Shown here piece after piece: positions 19,189 through 28,491 of a stretch of DNA of 64,000 bases. The position numbers and the translations under genes were made by a program. The stretch is from Kocuria varians. Its GTDB lineage: Bacteria > Actinomycetota > Actinomycetes > Actinomycetales > Micrococcaceae. Position 1 is the first letter of the stretch. Each line of letters opens with the position of its first letter. The notes beneath the pieces are model-generated. The model saw nothing but the letters and a program-made list of their open reading frames with translations. It was not told the DNA's origin and ran no database searches. Location: NCBI RefSeq assembly GCF_006539885.1, contig NZ_BJNW01000001.1:186001-250000 (forward strand). Direction: 5' to 3'.

Positions 19189-20100
19189 TCAGTCGTCCAC
19201 GGCGTCGCGGCCGCGGCGCACGATCAGGGGGTCCGGCGGGTAGACCACCGAGGTGTCCTTGTCCTCGTAGTCGAACTGGTTGAGGAAGAAGCGCATGGCG
19301 TTCAGGCGCGCCCGCTTCTTGTCGTTGGACTTGATGGTGATCCACGGGGCGTGCTCCGTGTCCGTGCGGCGGAAGGTCTCCTCCTTGGCCACGGTGTAGT
19401 CCTCCCAGCGGTCCAGGGAGGCCAGGTCCATGGGCGAGAGCTTCCAGCGCCGCACGGGGTCGATCTGGCGGATCGCGAAGCGCGTGCGCTGCTCGTGCTG
19501 CGTCACCGAGAACCAGAACTTGGTCAGGTGGATCCCGGCATCCACGAGCATCTTCTCGAACAGGGGCGCCTGCAGCATGAAGTTCTCGTACTGCTCGTCC
19601 GTGCAGAAGCCCATGACGCGCTCCACGTTGCCGCGGTTGTACCAGGAGCGGTCGAAGAGCACGATCTCCCCGTTGGTGGGCAGGTGCTGGATGTAGCGCT
19701 GGAAGTACCACTGGCCCTGCTCGCGGTCCGAGGGCTTGTTCAGGGCGACCACGCGCGCGGCACGGGGGTTCAGGTGCTCCGTGAAGCGCTTGATGGTGCC
19801 GCCCTTGCCCGCGGCGTCACGGCCCTCGAAGACGATCACGTGCTTGAGGTCGTTGTCCTGGCCCCAGTACTGGAACTTCAGCAGCTCGATCTGCAGCTGG
19901 TACTTCTCGAGCTCGTAGTCCTCGCGGGACATCCGCTCGTCGTAGGGGTAGCCCTCGCGCCACGTCTCGACGGCGCTTCCCCCCGGGTCGATGAGGTCCG
20001 GGTCCGGGGACTGCCCGTCCCGCACGGTGTATCCCTGGTCCACGAGCTTGTCGATGAACTCGCGCAGGTTCTCCCGCGCCGGTTCCTGCTGGGCGACCAT
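19189..20100 (-). CDS. ppk2: Polyphosphate kinase 2 (PPK2 family)
   Basis: 303 residues from the ATG at 20100, which has GAGGAGGAC before it. PPK2 enzymes move phosphate between polyphosphate and nucleotides. Motifs: Walker A in VFEGRDAAGKGG, Walker B in LFDRSWYNR, the lid module RFAIRQIDPVRRWKLSPMD, and APWITIKSNDKKRARLN. One PPK2 domain with an N-terminal extension of about 70 residues, like class I enzymes. A -10-like TAGGAT lies at 20162-20157. It is divergent from pfkA. Confidence 0.94.
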   Translation of the reverse strand: MVAQQEPARENLREFIDKLVDQGYTVRDGQSPDPDLIDPGGSAVETWREGYPYDERMSREDYELEKYQLQIELLKFQYWGQDNDLKHVIVFEGRDAAGKGGTIKRFTEHLNPRAARVVALNKPSDREQGQWYFQRYIQHLPTNGEIVLFDRSWYNRGNVERVMGFCTDEQYENFMLQAPLFEKMLVDAGIHLTKFWFSVTQHEQRTRFAIRQIDPVRRWKLSPMDLASLDRWEDYTVAKEETFRRTDTEHAPWITIKSNDKKRARLNAMRFFLNQFDYEDKDTSVVYPPDPLIVRRGRDAVDD

Positions 20101-20156
20101 GGCGTCCTCCTCGTGACCTGGGGTGGCGGACACGTCGTCCACCGTTCTCGGTCTCG

Positions 20157-20349
20157 ATCCTAGTTGCCCGCGCGCGCGGAAGCCGGACCGTGTGACAGCC
20201 GCGAGTCTCCCCCGCCCCGGTCCGGTGCACGGGTGTGCTGTCCCGGGCCGCCCGGTGCAGCTCGGTGCGGCCCGGTGGAGAAATGCCACCGGAAACACCC
20301 TCCGAACACCCCCCGGCAACCGCCCCGGGGACCCCGGCGTCACTAGGAT
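20157..20349. promoter_or_regulatory. Divergent ppk2/pfkA promoter region
   Basis: Minus-strand TAGGAT (20162-20157) would give ppk2 a leader of about 50 bases. Plus-strand TAGGAT (20344-20349) would give pfkA a leader of about 40 bases. No clear -35 elements. The rest of the 297-base gap shows nothing else I can name. Confidence 0.45.
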
Positions 20350-20397
20350 GGGAAGGGCCAGGTACCACCCGCAAAGACACAGGAGCACTGAGTAGAC

Positions 20398-21429
20398 ATG
20401 CGAATCGGGCTTATGACCAGCGGCGGGGACTGCCCCGGACTCAACGCGGTGATCCGCGGCGCGGTGCTGCACGGCATCAAGTCCTTCGGCCACGAGTTCG
20501 TCGGCTTCCGTGACGGCTGGCGCGGTGTGGTGGAGGGCGACATCATGGAGCTGCCCCGCCAGAGCGTGCGCGGTCTCGCGCGCCAGGGCGGCACGATCCT
20601 GGGCACCTCCCGCACCAACCCCTTCGACGGGCCCAACGGCGGCCCCGAGAACATCGCGAAGGTGCTCGAGAAGCACCACATCGACGCCGTGGTCGCCATC
20701 GGCGGCGAGGGCACCCTGGCCGGGGCCAAGCGGCTCGCGGACGCCGGTCTGCCCGTCGTGGGCGTGCCGAAAACCATCGACAACGACCTCCAGGCCACGG
20801 ACTACACGTTCGGCTTCGACACCGCCGTGTCCATCGCCACGGACGCCATGGACCGGCTGCGCACCACCGGCGAGTCCCACCACCGCTGCATGGTCGCGGA
20901 GGTCATGGGCCGCCACGTGGGCTGGATCGCGCTGCACTCCGGCATGGCCGCCGGCGCCCACGCGATCCTGATCCCCGAGTTCCGGGTCCATATGGACCAG
21001 GTGACCGAGTGGGTCAACGAGGTGCACGACCGCGGCCGCTCGCCCCTGGTGGTCGTGGCCGAGGGCTTCATCCCGGACGACCGCAAGGCGGCCATCGCGG
21101 GCAAGGGCACCGAGGCCTCCGGACGCCCCCGCCTGGGCGGCATCGGCGAGTTCGTGACCCAGGAGATCGAGCACCTCACGGGCATCGAGACCCGCAACAC
21201 GATCCTCGGCCACATCCAGCGCGGCGGCGCCCCCACGGGCTTCGACCGTGTGCTGGCCACGCGCCTCGGCATCGGGGCCGTCAACATGGCGAACGACCGG
21301 CAGTGGGGCAAGATGTGCGCCCTGCGCGGCACGGACCTGGTGCGCGTGGACTTCTCGGAGGCCCTGGACGGCCTCAAGGCCGTCCCGCAGGACCGCTACG
21401 ACGAGGCCAAGGTCCTCTTCGGCCGCTGA
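20398..21429 (+). CDS. pfkA: 6-phosphofructokinase, actinobacterial mixed-substrate group
   Basis: 343 residues. It phosphorylates fructose 6-phosphate in glycolysis. Visible: TSGGDCPGLNAVIRG at the start, the nucleotide loop GGEGT (102-106), the catalytic PKTIDND (124-130), and EVMGRHVGWIAL. The glycine at 105 predicts ATP as phosphoryl donor; pyrophosphate enzymes carry Asp there. The lysine at 125, where E. coli PfkA has Gly, is shared with the Streptomyces-type ATP enzymes and with PPi enzymes. The ATG follows AGGAGCAC. Confidence 0.95.
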   Translation: MRIGLMTSGGDCPGLNAVIRGAVLHGIKSFGHEFVGFRDGWRGVVEGDIMELPRQSVRGLARQGGTILGTSRTNPFDGPNGGPENIAKVLEKHHIDAVVAIGGEGTLAGAKRLADAGLPVVGVPKTIDNDLQATDYTFGFDTAVSIATDAMDRLRTTGESHHRCMVAEVMGRHVGWIALHSGMAAGAHAILIPEFRVHMDQVTEWVNEVHDRGRSPLVVVAEGFIPDDRKAAIAGKGTEASGRPRLGGIGEFVTQEIEHLTGIETRNTILGHIQRGGAPTGFDRVLATRLGIGAVNMANDRQWGKMCALRGTDLVRVDFSEALDGLKAVPQDRYDEAKVLFGR

Positions 21430-21450
21430 CACCCGGCCACGGCCCGCGCG

Positions 21451-21482
21451 CGGACCGGTTCTCCCGCGGGAGGGCCGGTCCG
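21451..21482. terminator. Terminator between pfkA and ygfZ
   Basis: Outer stem CGGACCGG/CCGGTCCG with an inner CTCCCGCGGGAG hairpin. It sits between convergent genes and can act on both. Confidence 0.75.
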
Positions 21483-21516
21483 CGGTGCATTCCGGGGACG
21501 ACGCCGCGGCGCTGGG

Positions 21517-22746
21517 TCAGAGGCGCATTCCGCCGCCGCGCGGACCCCGCATGAGGCCCTGCGCGCGGCCCACCACGGAGCCGGCGTCCGGCGGGACGAC
21601 CACCGTCTGGGAGGCCGCCCACTCCTCGCGGGCGAGCTCTGCCGCGGCGGAGTCGTCGGGGGCGGTGGCCCCGCCGGTCTCCTCACCGGCGCGGACGACG
21701 TCGCGCACGGTGAGCACGGCGGAAGGGTCCACGGAGCGCTTGAGCACGGCCAGGGCCACCGGCCCGGCCTCGTGGTGCAGCTGGGCGGCGGTCACGCGGC
21801 CCACGACCTTGCCCCCGAGCTCCACGGTGGCGCCGGCCTCGGGCAGCGTGTGCTGGGAGCCGTCCAGGTCCAGCAGCGTGAGCCGGCGCGGCGGGTGCCC
21901 TAGGTTGTGCACGCGCGCCACGGTCTCCTGGCCCTTGTAGCAGCCCTTGGACAGGTGCACGGCCGTGCGCATCCAGTCAAGCTCGTGCGGGATGGTCTTC
22001 TCGTCCGTCTCCATGCCCCACCGGGGGCGCCAGGCCTCGATCCGCAGGGCCTCCGCGGCCCAGGACCCGGCCAGGGAGATGCCGCGCTCCCCCAGCGCGG
22101 AGACCGCGGTCTCCAGCGCGTCCACGGGGACCAGGTGCTCGTACCAGGAGCGCTCCCGGCCGGGGTGCTCCTCCGGCGCGCCGTAGGCGTGACCGCCCGC
22201 GGAGACCTCGGGCCAGGGATCGTGCCACACGAGCACGGGGCGGTTCTCGTCACCGGCCGCGGCGCTCAGAGCGTCGGTGAGGATGGGGCCCAGGTCACGC
22301 GTGGCGGCGAGCACGGCCCACTGTGCACTGACGTCGCGGACCTCCACGCGCAGGGCGAAGCGCATCGAGTCCAGCCAGCCCGCCAGACCGGGGGCCTCCT
22401 CGGCCTCCGCGATCAGCCACGTGGTCTCGCCGTCGTCGAGCACGTGCGGCGCGTACTCCACGCGCCCCTGCACGCTCAGGAAGAGGGTCTCGCTGCTCTG
22501 TCCGGGACTCAGTCCCGTGAGCACCTGCGAGGAGAGGGTGGTCAACCAGCTCAGGCGGTCCGGACCGCTCACGGTCACGACGCCGCGCTGGGACTCGTCC
22601 ACGACCGCCCGGCCGCGCGCCAGGGCACGCTGCTCGTGGACGGGATCGCCGTAGTGGGCCGCCACGCCCGCGTCCGGTCCGTGCCCCGCCACGGCACCGT
22701 GGTGCCGCAGGAGCACGGAGGAGTAGAGGGGCGCCGCGTCCGTCAT
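21517..22746 (-). CDS. ygfZ: YgfZ-family folate-binding Fe-S protein
   Basis: 409 residues from the ATG at 22746, overlapping the upstream stop by ATGA. YgfZ (IBA57-like) proteins bind tetrahydrofolate and help assemble or repair 4Fe-4S clusters. The signature KGCYKGQE with the functional cysteine (C269) and the following TVARVHNLG are intact. The N-terminal part is a GcvT-like fold (VDESQRGVVTVSGPDRLSWL). The C-terminal 60 residues are a low-complexity tail. Coupling to a nitrobindin-like protein fits a nitrosative or oxidative stress repair theme, by inference. Confidence 0.92.
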   Translation of the reverse strand: MTDAAPLYSSVLLRHHGAVAGHGPDAGVAAHYGDPVHEQRALARGRAVVDESQRGVVTVSGPDRLSWLTTLSSQVLTGLSPGQSSETLFLSVQGRVEYAPHVLDDGETTWLIAEAEEAPGLAGWLDSMRFALRVEVRDVSAQWAVLAATRDLGPILTDALSAAAGDENRPVLVWHDPWPEVSAGGHAYGAPEEHPGRERSWYEHLVPVDALETAVSALGERGISLAGSWAAEALRIEAWRPRWGMETDEKTIPHELDWMRTAVHLSKGCYKGQETVARVHNLGHPPRRLTLLDLDGSQHTLPEAGATVELGGKVVGRVTAAQLHHEAGPVALAVLKRSVDPSAVLTVRDVVRAGEETGGATAPDDSAAAELAREEWAASQTVVVPPDAGSVVGRAQGLMRGPRGGGMRL

Positions 22747-23360
22747 TGCTGGGATTCGGCGGGGTCGATCTTGGTGAGCTCGGCCGAGGCGTGGGTGGCC
22801 AGCTCGTGGCCCTCCGCGGCCATGTCCCAGGCCCACATCAGGTGGTTGTTGACCAGGCCGTAGAGGCGGGTGCCGGAGACATATTCCTTGGCACCCTGCG
22901 CGCGGATCACGGCGTCCGTGGTCAGCTCCACGCGCGGGCCCTTGATCTGCCCCAGGTACAGCTCGGCGACGCCGCCGGGCTGCGTGATGGAGACGGAGAT
23001 GTCGAAGCCGCCGTCCGCGTTGCGCAGCTTCTCGACGTCCTCCGCGGAGGCGACCACGGGGACGGGATCCGGGGGAAGCATCCCGGGGCCGATGTCACCG
23101 TCCTCGCGGGGACGTGCGAGTTCCCATAAGCCCTGCTCGTAGGTGGCCTCGCGCTGCGGCTCGCCCTCGTCGTCGAGGAGCGTGGTCCACGCGCGGTAGA
23201 CCAGGAACGGCAGGCCCGTCTGCTCGAACGTGACCCGCTGGCGGAAGGCGCGCTGCTCGGCGTCGCCGTAGCCCATGAAGCCGTTGCCCTCCCACGTGCC
23301 CAGAAGCCACGCGAAGGGGACGAGCTCGGGTGTCAGGTCCGAGGGGATCTCGATGGGCAC
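22743..23360 (-). CDS. Nitrobindin-like (DUF1794/FABP-like) heme beta-barrel protein
   Basis: 205 residues from a GTG at 23360, three bases after the stop of the small upstream gene. The nitrobindin motif GTWEGNG (21-27) is present, as is the C-terminal segment with the probable proximal heme histidine (ELATHASAEL, H190). Nitrobindins bind ferric heme, react with NO and can isomerise peroxynitrite to nitrate. An acidic insert (about 85-115) is longer than in many relatives. The stop overlaps ygfZ (ATGA). Confidence 0.88.
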   Translation of the reverse strand: MPIEIPSDLTPELVPFAWLLGTWEGNGFMGYGDAEQRAFRQRVTFEQTGLPFLVYRAWTTLLDDEGEPQREATYEQGLWELARPREDGDIGPGMLPPDPVPVVASAEDVEKLRNADGGFDISVSITQPGGVAELYLGQIKGPRVELTTDAVIRAQGAKEYVSGTRLYGLVNNHLMWAWDMAAEGHELATHASAELTKIDPAESQQ

Positions 23361-23363
23361 GGC

Positions 23364-23471
23364 TTACATCTGCCCCTTGAAGAGGCTGAACACGACCTTG
23401 AGGGAGATGCCGAGGATGGCCAGTCCCGCGAGACCGAGGAGGACGAGGTAGAAGATTTCGAGTCCAAGCAT
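23364..23471 (-). CDS. 35-residue single-span membrane peptide
   Basis: ATG at 23471, TAA at 23366-23364. The sequence begins MLGLEIFYLVLLGLAGLAI and ends SLFKGQM. It is one membrane helix (about 6-31) with a short basic, likely cytoplasmic tail. It lies 4 bases after the upstream membrane gene and 3 bases before the nitrobindin-like gene, so it is embedded in a four-gene coupled operon. It has no close ribosome binding site and is probably translated by coupling. The fit into the operon and its clear TM pattern argue it is real. Role unknown. Confidence 0.72.
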   Translation of the reverse strand: MLGLEIFYLVLLGLAGLAILGISLKVVFSLFKGQM

Positions 23472-23475
23472 GGCC

Positions 23476-24084
23476 TCACGCTACCACGGAGGCGAGCACC
23501 TGACCGGTGAAAACGGCGACCATCCCGAGCAGCGCCACGGGGGTCACGCCGAGCGTGATCATGCCCCGCCGCGGCAGGTTCGGCGGCGCTGCGGAGATCA
23601 CCCGGGCACCGGCCACCACGAGGATCGCCGTGAGGGGTGCGCCCACCCCGGCCACGGTGAGCCACCCGCTGAGGTCCTGCTCATGGGCCACCCCGGAGAA
23701 CGCGATCCACCCGGAGGCGGCCACGGCGGCGAGCACCCCCGTGACGGAGGCCAGGGCGGACTCCAGCCGGTACGTGGCGCCCTCCCCGCGCACGAGCTCC
23801 GCGGCGCACGCGGCCATGAAGGAGACCCCGATGATGGCGGGCAGCCACACGAGCCGCTGGGACGGGTAGAGCTGCACGAGCACGCACGCCAGGGTGCCCG
23901 CCACGGCGATCAGCACGTTGTGACGACGTCTCGCCCGGATCCCCGCCGCGGCGGGCCAGCCGACGCCGATCATCACGGCCATCCCCACGGAGACCACCAG
24001 CGGGGCCCACGAGCCGACGAGCGCCGCGGTCAGGGCGAGGACGAGTGCCACCAGCGCGGCGACGATGATGCGCGCGTACGTCAT
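23476..24084 (-). CDS. Integral membrane protein, first gene of the nitrobindin-ygfZ operon
   Basis: 202 residues from an ATG at 24084 with AAGGACA before it. Six hydrophobic segments are seen (about 5-22, 27-48, 57-72, 79-94, 108-130, 136-160 and a last one near 172-200, so six or seven). No catalytic motif is visible. It reads toward the small membrane peptide, the nitrobindin-like gene and ygfZ with almost no gaps. It is divergent from glnR, with about 150 bases between them. I do not recognise the family. Confidence 0.78.
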   Translation of the reverse strand: MTYARIIVAALVALVLALTAALVGSWAPLVVSVGMAVMIGVGWPAAAGIRARRRHNVLIAVAGTLACVLVQLYPSQRLVWLPAIIGVSFMAACAAELVRGEGATYRLESALASVTGVLAAVAASGWIAFSGVAHEQDLSGWLTVAGVGAPLTAILVVAGARVISAAPPNLPRRGMITLGVTPVALLGMVAVFTGQVLASVVA

Positions 24085-24169
24085 GTGCGGTGTCCTTCGG
24101 AAGCCGGTGGCAGGGATCGTTGCTGTCCTCAGCGTAACGGTCCCGGCCGGGGACGCTGACCCCCGGTCC

Positions 24170-24175
24170 TATACT
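24170..24175 (+). promoter_or_regulatory. -10 element of glnR
   Basis: TATACT, the best -10 in the 24085-24235 gap, giving a leader of about 55 bases before the GTG at 24236. No convincing -35. The divergent gene's promoter must also lie here. Confidence 0.55.
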
Positions 24176-24235
24176 GGAGCGGTCATCGGCCGAGCCCATC
24201 CGGGCGGCTCCTCCCCCGTCCGAGCGGATCCCACC

Positions 24236-24925
24236 GTGTCCCACATCGCGCTTCTGATCACCTCCGCCGGTGCCGTGGAGACCGCTCTTCCGGCGCTGGA
24301 GCTGCTCTCCCACCGCGTGGACGTGCACCCCATCGAGGCCACCGGCGGCCTCACGGGAGCCCGCCGCCCGGACGTCGTCGTGCTGGACGGGACCCAGAAC
24401 CTCGTGGCCGCGCGCAACGCGGCCCTCGCGCTGTCCGCGCTCGACCGCCCGCTGCCCGTGCTGCTCGCGGTGACCGAGGGCGGGATGGCTGCCGTGGCGG
24501 CGTCGTGGTGCGTGGACGACGTCGTGCTCAGCACCGCCGGTCCCGCCGAGGTGGAGGCGCGGCTGCGGCTCGCGAGCGCGGCCCAGGGCGCGGGCGCCCC
24601 GGCCCAGGACGAGAGCGTGATCCGCGCCGGCTCCGTGGTGATCGACGAGGACACCTACACCGTGAAGGTCGGCGGGCGCGCCCTGAACCTCACGTTCAAG
24701 GAGTTCGAGCTGCTGAAGTTCCTCGCCCAGCACATGGGCCGGGTGTTCACGCGCCAGCAGCTGCTCTCGGAGGTCTGGGGCTACGACTATTACGGGGGAA
24801 CGCGCACCGTGGACGTCCACATCCGTCGGCTGCGAGCCAAACTGGGCTCCGACCACGAGCATCTGATCACCACGGTGCGTAACGTGGGATACAGCTTCGC
24901 CGGGGGCCGGGACCAGACCCCCTGA
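24236..24925 (+). CDS. glnR: GlnR-type OmpR-family transcriptional regulator of nitrogen metabolism
   Basis: 229 residues from a GTG at 24236 ([24 protein letters not shown]), the characteristic GlnR start. The N-terminal receiver-like domain carries [20 protein letters not shown] and [15 protein letters not shown], strongly GlnR-like; GlnR is an orphan regulator whose receiver works without a partner kinase. The C-terminal winged helix (about 130-225) has [15 protein letters not shown] and the recognition segment [18 protein letters not shown]. It controls glutamine synthetase and ammonium uptake genes in actinobacteria. mshD follows after 31 bases. Confidence 0.93.
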   Translation: MSHIALLITSAGAVETALPALELLSHRVDVHPIEATGGLTGARRPDVVVLDGTQNLVAARNAALALSALDRPLPVLLAVTEGGMAAVAASWCVDDVVLSTAGPAEVEARLRLASAAQGAGAPAQDESVIRAGSVVIDEDTYTVKVGGRALNLTFKEFELLKFLAQHMGRVFTRQQLLSEVWGYDYYGGTRTVDVHIRRLRAKLGSDHEHLITTVRNVGYSFAGGRDQTP

Positions 24926-24956
24926 CCGCGCGAACCCACCACAACGAGGAGGCACC

Positions 24957-25868
24957 ATGGCCGTCACAGTGACCCCGTACGAGAACGTCCCCGATCCGGA
25001 GGCGCTCGTCGCCCTCGCCCAGCGCGCCGAGCAGGCGGACGGAGAGCCGCCGTTCTCCGACCAGACGGTCGTGGACATCCGCTCCGGGCGCGCCGGCGTC
25101 ACGGCCGTGACCGCCACGGACGGCGAATCGCTGGTGGGCGCCGCCGTCGTCGTGCCGCAGCCGGACGCCGCGTCCACCTTCACCGTGGAGCTCGTGGTGG
25201 ACCCCGAGCACCGCAACCGGGGTGTCGCCACCGCAATCGGCGGGCAGCTGCGCGCCATGGTGGACGGCACCGTGGAGGCGTGGGCGCACGGCAACACGCC
25301 CGCCGCGCAGCGCCTCGCGGAGCTCTACAGCCTCACGCCGGTGCGCGACCTCTACCGCTACAAGCGCTCCGTGAAGGGCGCGCAGGACGTCCCGTTGGAC
25401 GTCTCCCTGCCGGACGGCGTGACGATCCGCGCGTTCGAGGTGGGCCGGGACGAGCAGGCGTGGCTGCGGATCAACTCGCAGGCCTTCGCGCAGCACCCGG
25501 AGCAGGGGCGGCTGAGCCTCTCGGACCTGCAGGAGCGCGAGAACGCCCCGTGGTTCGACCCCGCCGGCTTCCTGCTGGCCGTGTCCTCCGAGGACCCCGA
25601 CACCGTGCTCGGCTTCCACTGGACCAAGGTGCACCCGGCCGTCGGGGAGACCCCCGAGATGGGCGAGGTCTACGCCGTGGGTGTGGCACCGGAGCAGCAG
25701 GGCTCGGGCCTGGGTCGCGCGCTGACCGCGGCGGGCATCAACCACCTGGCCGAGCAGGGCCTGGGCGAGGTCATGCTCTACGTGGACGCGGAGAACACCG
25801 CGGCCGTGGCGCTCTACGAGTCCCTGGGCTTCGAGCGCTGGCACACGGACGTCATGTACCGCAGCTGA
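24957..25868 (+). CDS. mshD: Mycothiol synthase MshD
   Basis: 303 residues from an ATG after GAGGAGGCACC. MshD acetylates Cys-GlcN-Ins, the last step of mycothiol synthesis. Two GNAT domains are visible: the first with VVDPEHRNRGVATAIG, the second with VYAVGVAPEQQGSGLGRALT, followed by LYVDAENTAAVALYESLGFERWHTDVMY, which is typical of MshD. Mycothiol is found only in actinobacteria, which supports the taxonomic call. Confidence 0.95.
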   Translation: MAVTVTPYENVPDPEALVALAQRAEQADGEPPFSDQTVVDIRSGRAGVTAVTATDGESLVGAAVVVPQPDAASTFTVELVVDPEHRNRGVATAIGGQLRAMVDGTVEAWAHGNTPAAQRLAELYSLTPVRDLYRYKRSVKGAQDVPLDVSLPDGVTIRAFEVGRDEQAWLRINSQAFAQHPEQGRLSLSDLQERENAPWFDPAGFLLAVSSEDPDTVLGFHWTKVHPAVGETPEMGEVYAVGVAPEQQGSGLGRALTAAGINHLAEQGLGEVMLYVDAENTAAVALYESLGFERWHTDVMYRS

Positions 25869-25947
25869 GCGCGGCTAGCATCATTACCGGACTCCCCGCC
25901 CTCCTCACCCGGGCGGGGCACGCGCCTCGGACGACGGAGAACGGATC

Positions 25948-26898
25948 ATGGCAAAGAACTCCACCCCGGGCAGGTACGGCATCCTCGCGGCGGGCTGCCT
26001 CTGCTGGCGGGTCGTGGACGACGAGCTGCAGGTGCTCGTCATCCACCGTCCGCGCTACGACGACTGGTCCTGGCCCAAGGGCAAGCAGGACGACGGCGAG
26101 ACCCTCCCGGAGACGGCGGTGCGCGAGCTGCGCGAGGAGACGGGGCTGCGGATCACGCTGGGCGTGCACCTCGCGGACACCGTCTACAAGGTGCGCGGCC
26201 ACGACAAGCTCGTGCGCTACTGGGCCGCGGAGGTCTCCCCGCTCGTGAAGCCCGCCCCGGAGGACGACGAGGTGGACCGCATGGAGTGGGTCACCCCGAG
26301 CAGGGCCCGGAAGATGCTGACCAACAAGGACGACGTCGCCCCGCTGGAGGAGCTCGTGCGCCGGCACTCGCGCGGGGAGCTGGCCACGCGGCCGGTGATC
26401 GTGATCCGCCACGCCAAGGCCAAGCCGCGCTCCTCGTGGCAGCGCGCGGAGGGCGACCGTCCGCTCGCCGCCACGGGCAAGCGCCAGGCCCTTGCCGTGA
26501 CCCGGCTGCTCGCCGCGTGGCAGCCCCGGCGCGTGGTGACCTCCCCGTGGCTGCGCTGCATGTCCACCGTGGTGCCCTACGCCAAGAAGTACAACGTGAA
26601 GGTCAAGGAGCGCCCGCAGCTCACCGAGGACACGCACAAGCGCCACCCCAAGCGCGCCGCGAACGTCACCGAGCAGCTCTTCGAGACGGAGCGGCCCGTG
26701 GTGCTGTGCACCCACCGCCCGGTGCTGCCCACCGTCCTGAAGGTGCTCGCCCGGCACATGCCCCCGGAGCTCGCGGAGAACCTCCCGGCCACGGACCCAT
26801 ACCTGAGCCCCGGCCAGATGATCGTGCTCCACATGCCTCGCACCGGCCAGCGCTCCCAAGCCGTGGCCTTCGAGCTCATCTCGCCGTTCGACGACTGA
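25948..26898 (+). CDS. MutT1-like protein: Nudix hydrolase fused to a histidine phosphatase domain
   Basis: 316 residues. The N-terminal Nudix domain has a complete box from G45 to L67 ([17 protein letters not shown] then REETGL). The C-terminal domain begins with the RHAK motif of histidine phosphatases (R154, H155). This architecture matches mycobacterial MutT1, which hydrolyses 8-oxo-dGTP and diadenosine polyphosphates. So a house-cleaning role against oxidised nucleotides is likely. The start has GGAGAAC upstream. A TAGCAT at 25875-25880 could be its -10. thyA follows 55 bases later. Confidence 0.92.
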   Translation: MAKNSTPGRYGILAAGCLCWRVVDDELQVLVIHRPRYDDWSWPKGKQDDGETLPETAVRELREETGLRITLGVHLADTVYKVRGHDKLVRYWAAEVSPLVKPAPEDDEVDRMEWVTPSRARKMLTNKDDVAPLEELVRRHSRGELATRPVIVIRHAKAKPRSSWQRAEGDRPLAATGKRQALAVTRLLAAWQPRRVVTSPWLRCMSTVVPYAKKYNVKVKERPQLTEDTHKRHPKRAANVTEQLFETERPVVLCTHRPVLPTVLKVLARHMPPELAENLPATDPYLSPGQMIVLHMPRTGQRSQAVAFELISPFDD

Positions 26899-26953
26899 GC
26901 GCGGGCCGCGGCACCGAGCGCTGCACCGAGAACGGCGTCGAGAGAGGAAACCC

Positions 26954-27775
26954 ATGGCCACCATCCCCACCCCCTACGAGGACCTCCTGCGGGACGTGCT
27001 CGAGCACGGCACCGCCAAGACGGACCGCACCGGCACGGGAACCCTGTCCGTGTTCGGCCGCCAGATCCGCTACGAGCTGGGCGAGTCCTTCCCCCTGCTG
27101 ACCACCAAGCGCGTGCACTTCAAGTCCGTGGCACTGGAGCTGCTGTGGTTCCTCTCCGGCTCCTCCAACGTGCGCTGGCTGCAGGAGCGCGGCGTGAGCA
27201 TCTGGGACGAGTGGGCGGACGAGGACGGCGAGCTGGGCCCCGTCTACGGCGTGCAGTGGCGCAGCTGGCCGGCCGGGCACGGCGAGACCATCGACCAGAT
27301 CGAGCGTGTGGTGGAGTCCATCCGCACGAACCCGGACTCCCGCCGTCACCTGGTGACCGCGTGGAACCCCGCGGAGGTGGACCGCATGGCCCTGCCGCCG
27401 TGCCACGCCCTGTTCCAGTTCTACGTGCAGCCGCGCGAGGACGGCCCGGACGCCCTGAGCTGCCAGCTCTACCAGCGCTCCGCTGACCTCTTCCTGGGGG
27501 TGCCGTTCAACATCGCGTCCTACGCCCTGCTCACCGTGATGGTCGCGCAGCAGTGCGACCTGGTGCCCGGTGAGTTCGTGTGGACCGGCGGCGACTGCCA
27601 CATCTACACCAACCACATGGAGCAGGTGGCCACGCAGCTCTCCCGCGAGCCGTACCCGTACCCGAGGCTCCGCCTGACCCGGCGGCCGAAGTCGATCTTC
27701 GACTACGAGTACGAGGACTTCGAGGTGCTCGACTACAAGCACCACCCCGGCATCAAGGCCCCGGTGGCGGTGTGA
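26954..27775 (+). CDS. thyA: Thymidylate synthase
   Basis: 273 residues, close to the E. coli length. It methylates dUMP with methylene-tetrahydrofolate, giving dTMP and dihydrofolate. The catalytic cysteine is C150 in [11 protein letters not shown]. Other marks are [45 protein letters not shown] and DCHIYTNH. The stop TGA overlaps the folA GTG. FolA recycles the dihydrofolate product. Confidence 0.98.
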   Translation: MATIPTPYEDLLRDVLEHGTAKTDRTGTGTLSVFGRQIRYELGESFPLLTTKRVHFKSVALELLWFLSGSSNVRWLQERGVSIWDEWADEDGELGPVYGVQWRSWPAGHGETIDQIERVVESIRTNPDSRRHLVTAWNPAEVDRMALPPCHALFQFYVQPREDGPDALSCQLYQRSADLFLGVPFNIASYALLTVMVAQQCDLVPGEFVWTGGDCHIYTNHMEQVATQLSREPYPYPRLRLTRRPKSIFDYEYEDFEVLDYKHHPGIKAPVAV

Positions 27776-28377
27776 GCGCCCGCGGCACCTCCGCCCCCGT
27801 GGTCGGCGGGATCTGGGCGCAGTCCCCGGACGGGGTGATCGGCGTGGACGGTGGCATCCCGTGGCACCTGCCCGAGGACCTGAAGTTCTTCGCCCGCACC
27901 ACGATCGGCCACCCCGTGGTCATGGGTCGGCGCACGTGGGAGTCGTTCCCCGAGCGCTTCCGCCCGCTGCCCGGACGGGCGAACATCGTGATCACCTCCC
28001 GCCCGGAGAGCATCCCCGCGGACGGCGAGCGGGTGTGGGCCGTGGACTCCTACGACGCCGCCCTCCGCCTCGCCGTGAAGCTCGCCGCGCATCCCGGGCA
28101 CGTGACCGGGGCAGACAACGACGGCGGCTCCGTCGTCCCCGCGCCCACGGAACCCGTCCGGGAGGTCTGGGTGATCGGCGGGCCCGGCGTGTGGCGCGAG
28201 GCCGCCGAGCACGCCGAGCTGCCGCTGACGCGCGTGCTCGTGACCACCGTGGACCTGGACGTCGCCGGGGATACCCGGGCCCCGGCCCTCGACGGCACGT
28301 GGACCCGCCACGAGGTCCGGGACTGGGAGCGCTCTGCGAAGGGCACGCGCTTCAGGATCGACGAGTACGTGCGCTGA
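27772..28377 (+). CDS. folA: Dihydrofolate reductase
   Basis: 201 residues from a GTG at 27772 that overlaps the thyA stop (GTGA). It reduces dihydrofolate with NADPH. Motifs: [28 protein letters not shown] with the active-site Asp in PEDLKF, then [12 protein letters not shown] and [12 protein letters not shown]. It is longer than the usual 160 because of an insert near residues 105-130. The two genes form the classic thyA-folA pair. Confidence 0.96.
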   Translation: MSARGTSAPVVGGIWAQSPDGVIGVDGGIPWHLPEDLKFFARTTIGHPVVMGRRTWESFPERFRPLPGRANIVITSRPESIPADGERVWAVDSYDAALRLAVKLAAHPGHVTGADNDGGSVVPAPTEPVREVWVIGGPGVWREAAEHAELPLTRVLVTTVDLDVAGDTRAPALDGTWTRHEVRDWERSAKGTRFRIDEYVR

Positions 28378-28491
28378 CGCCCGAGACCTCCCGCGCACGC
28401 CGTGACGGCCCGTGCGCGGGGGCGCCCCGTGGGCTAGCGTGATCCACCACACACGTGCGGCCACGCACCCGAGGATCCGGAGGTCCCCACC

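Noticed and set aside
19189-21432. A 747-codon open frame covering ppk2 and the antisense of pfkA
   Set aside because: Only the 3' part is ppk2. The ribosome binding site and family start at 20100 fix the gene; the rest is a GC-rich shadow frame opposite pfkA.
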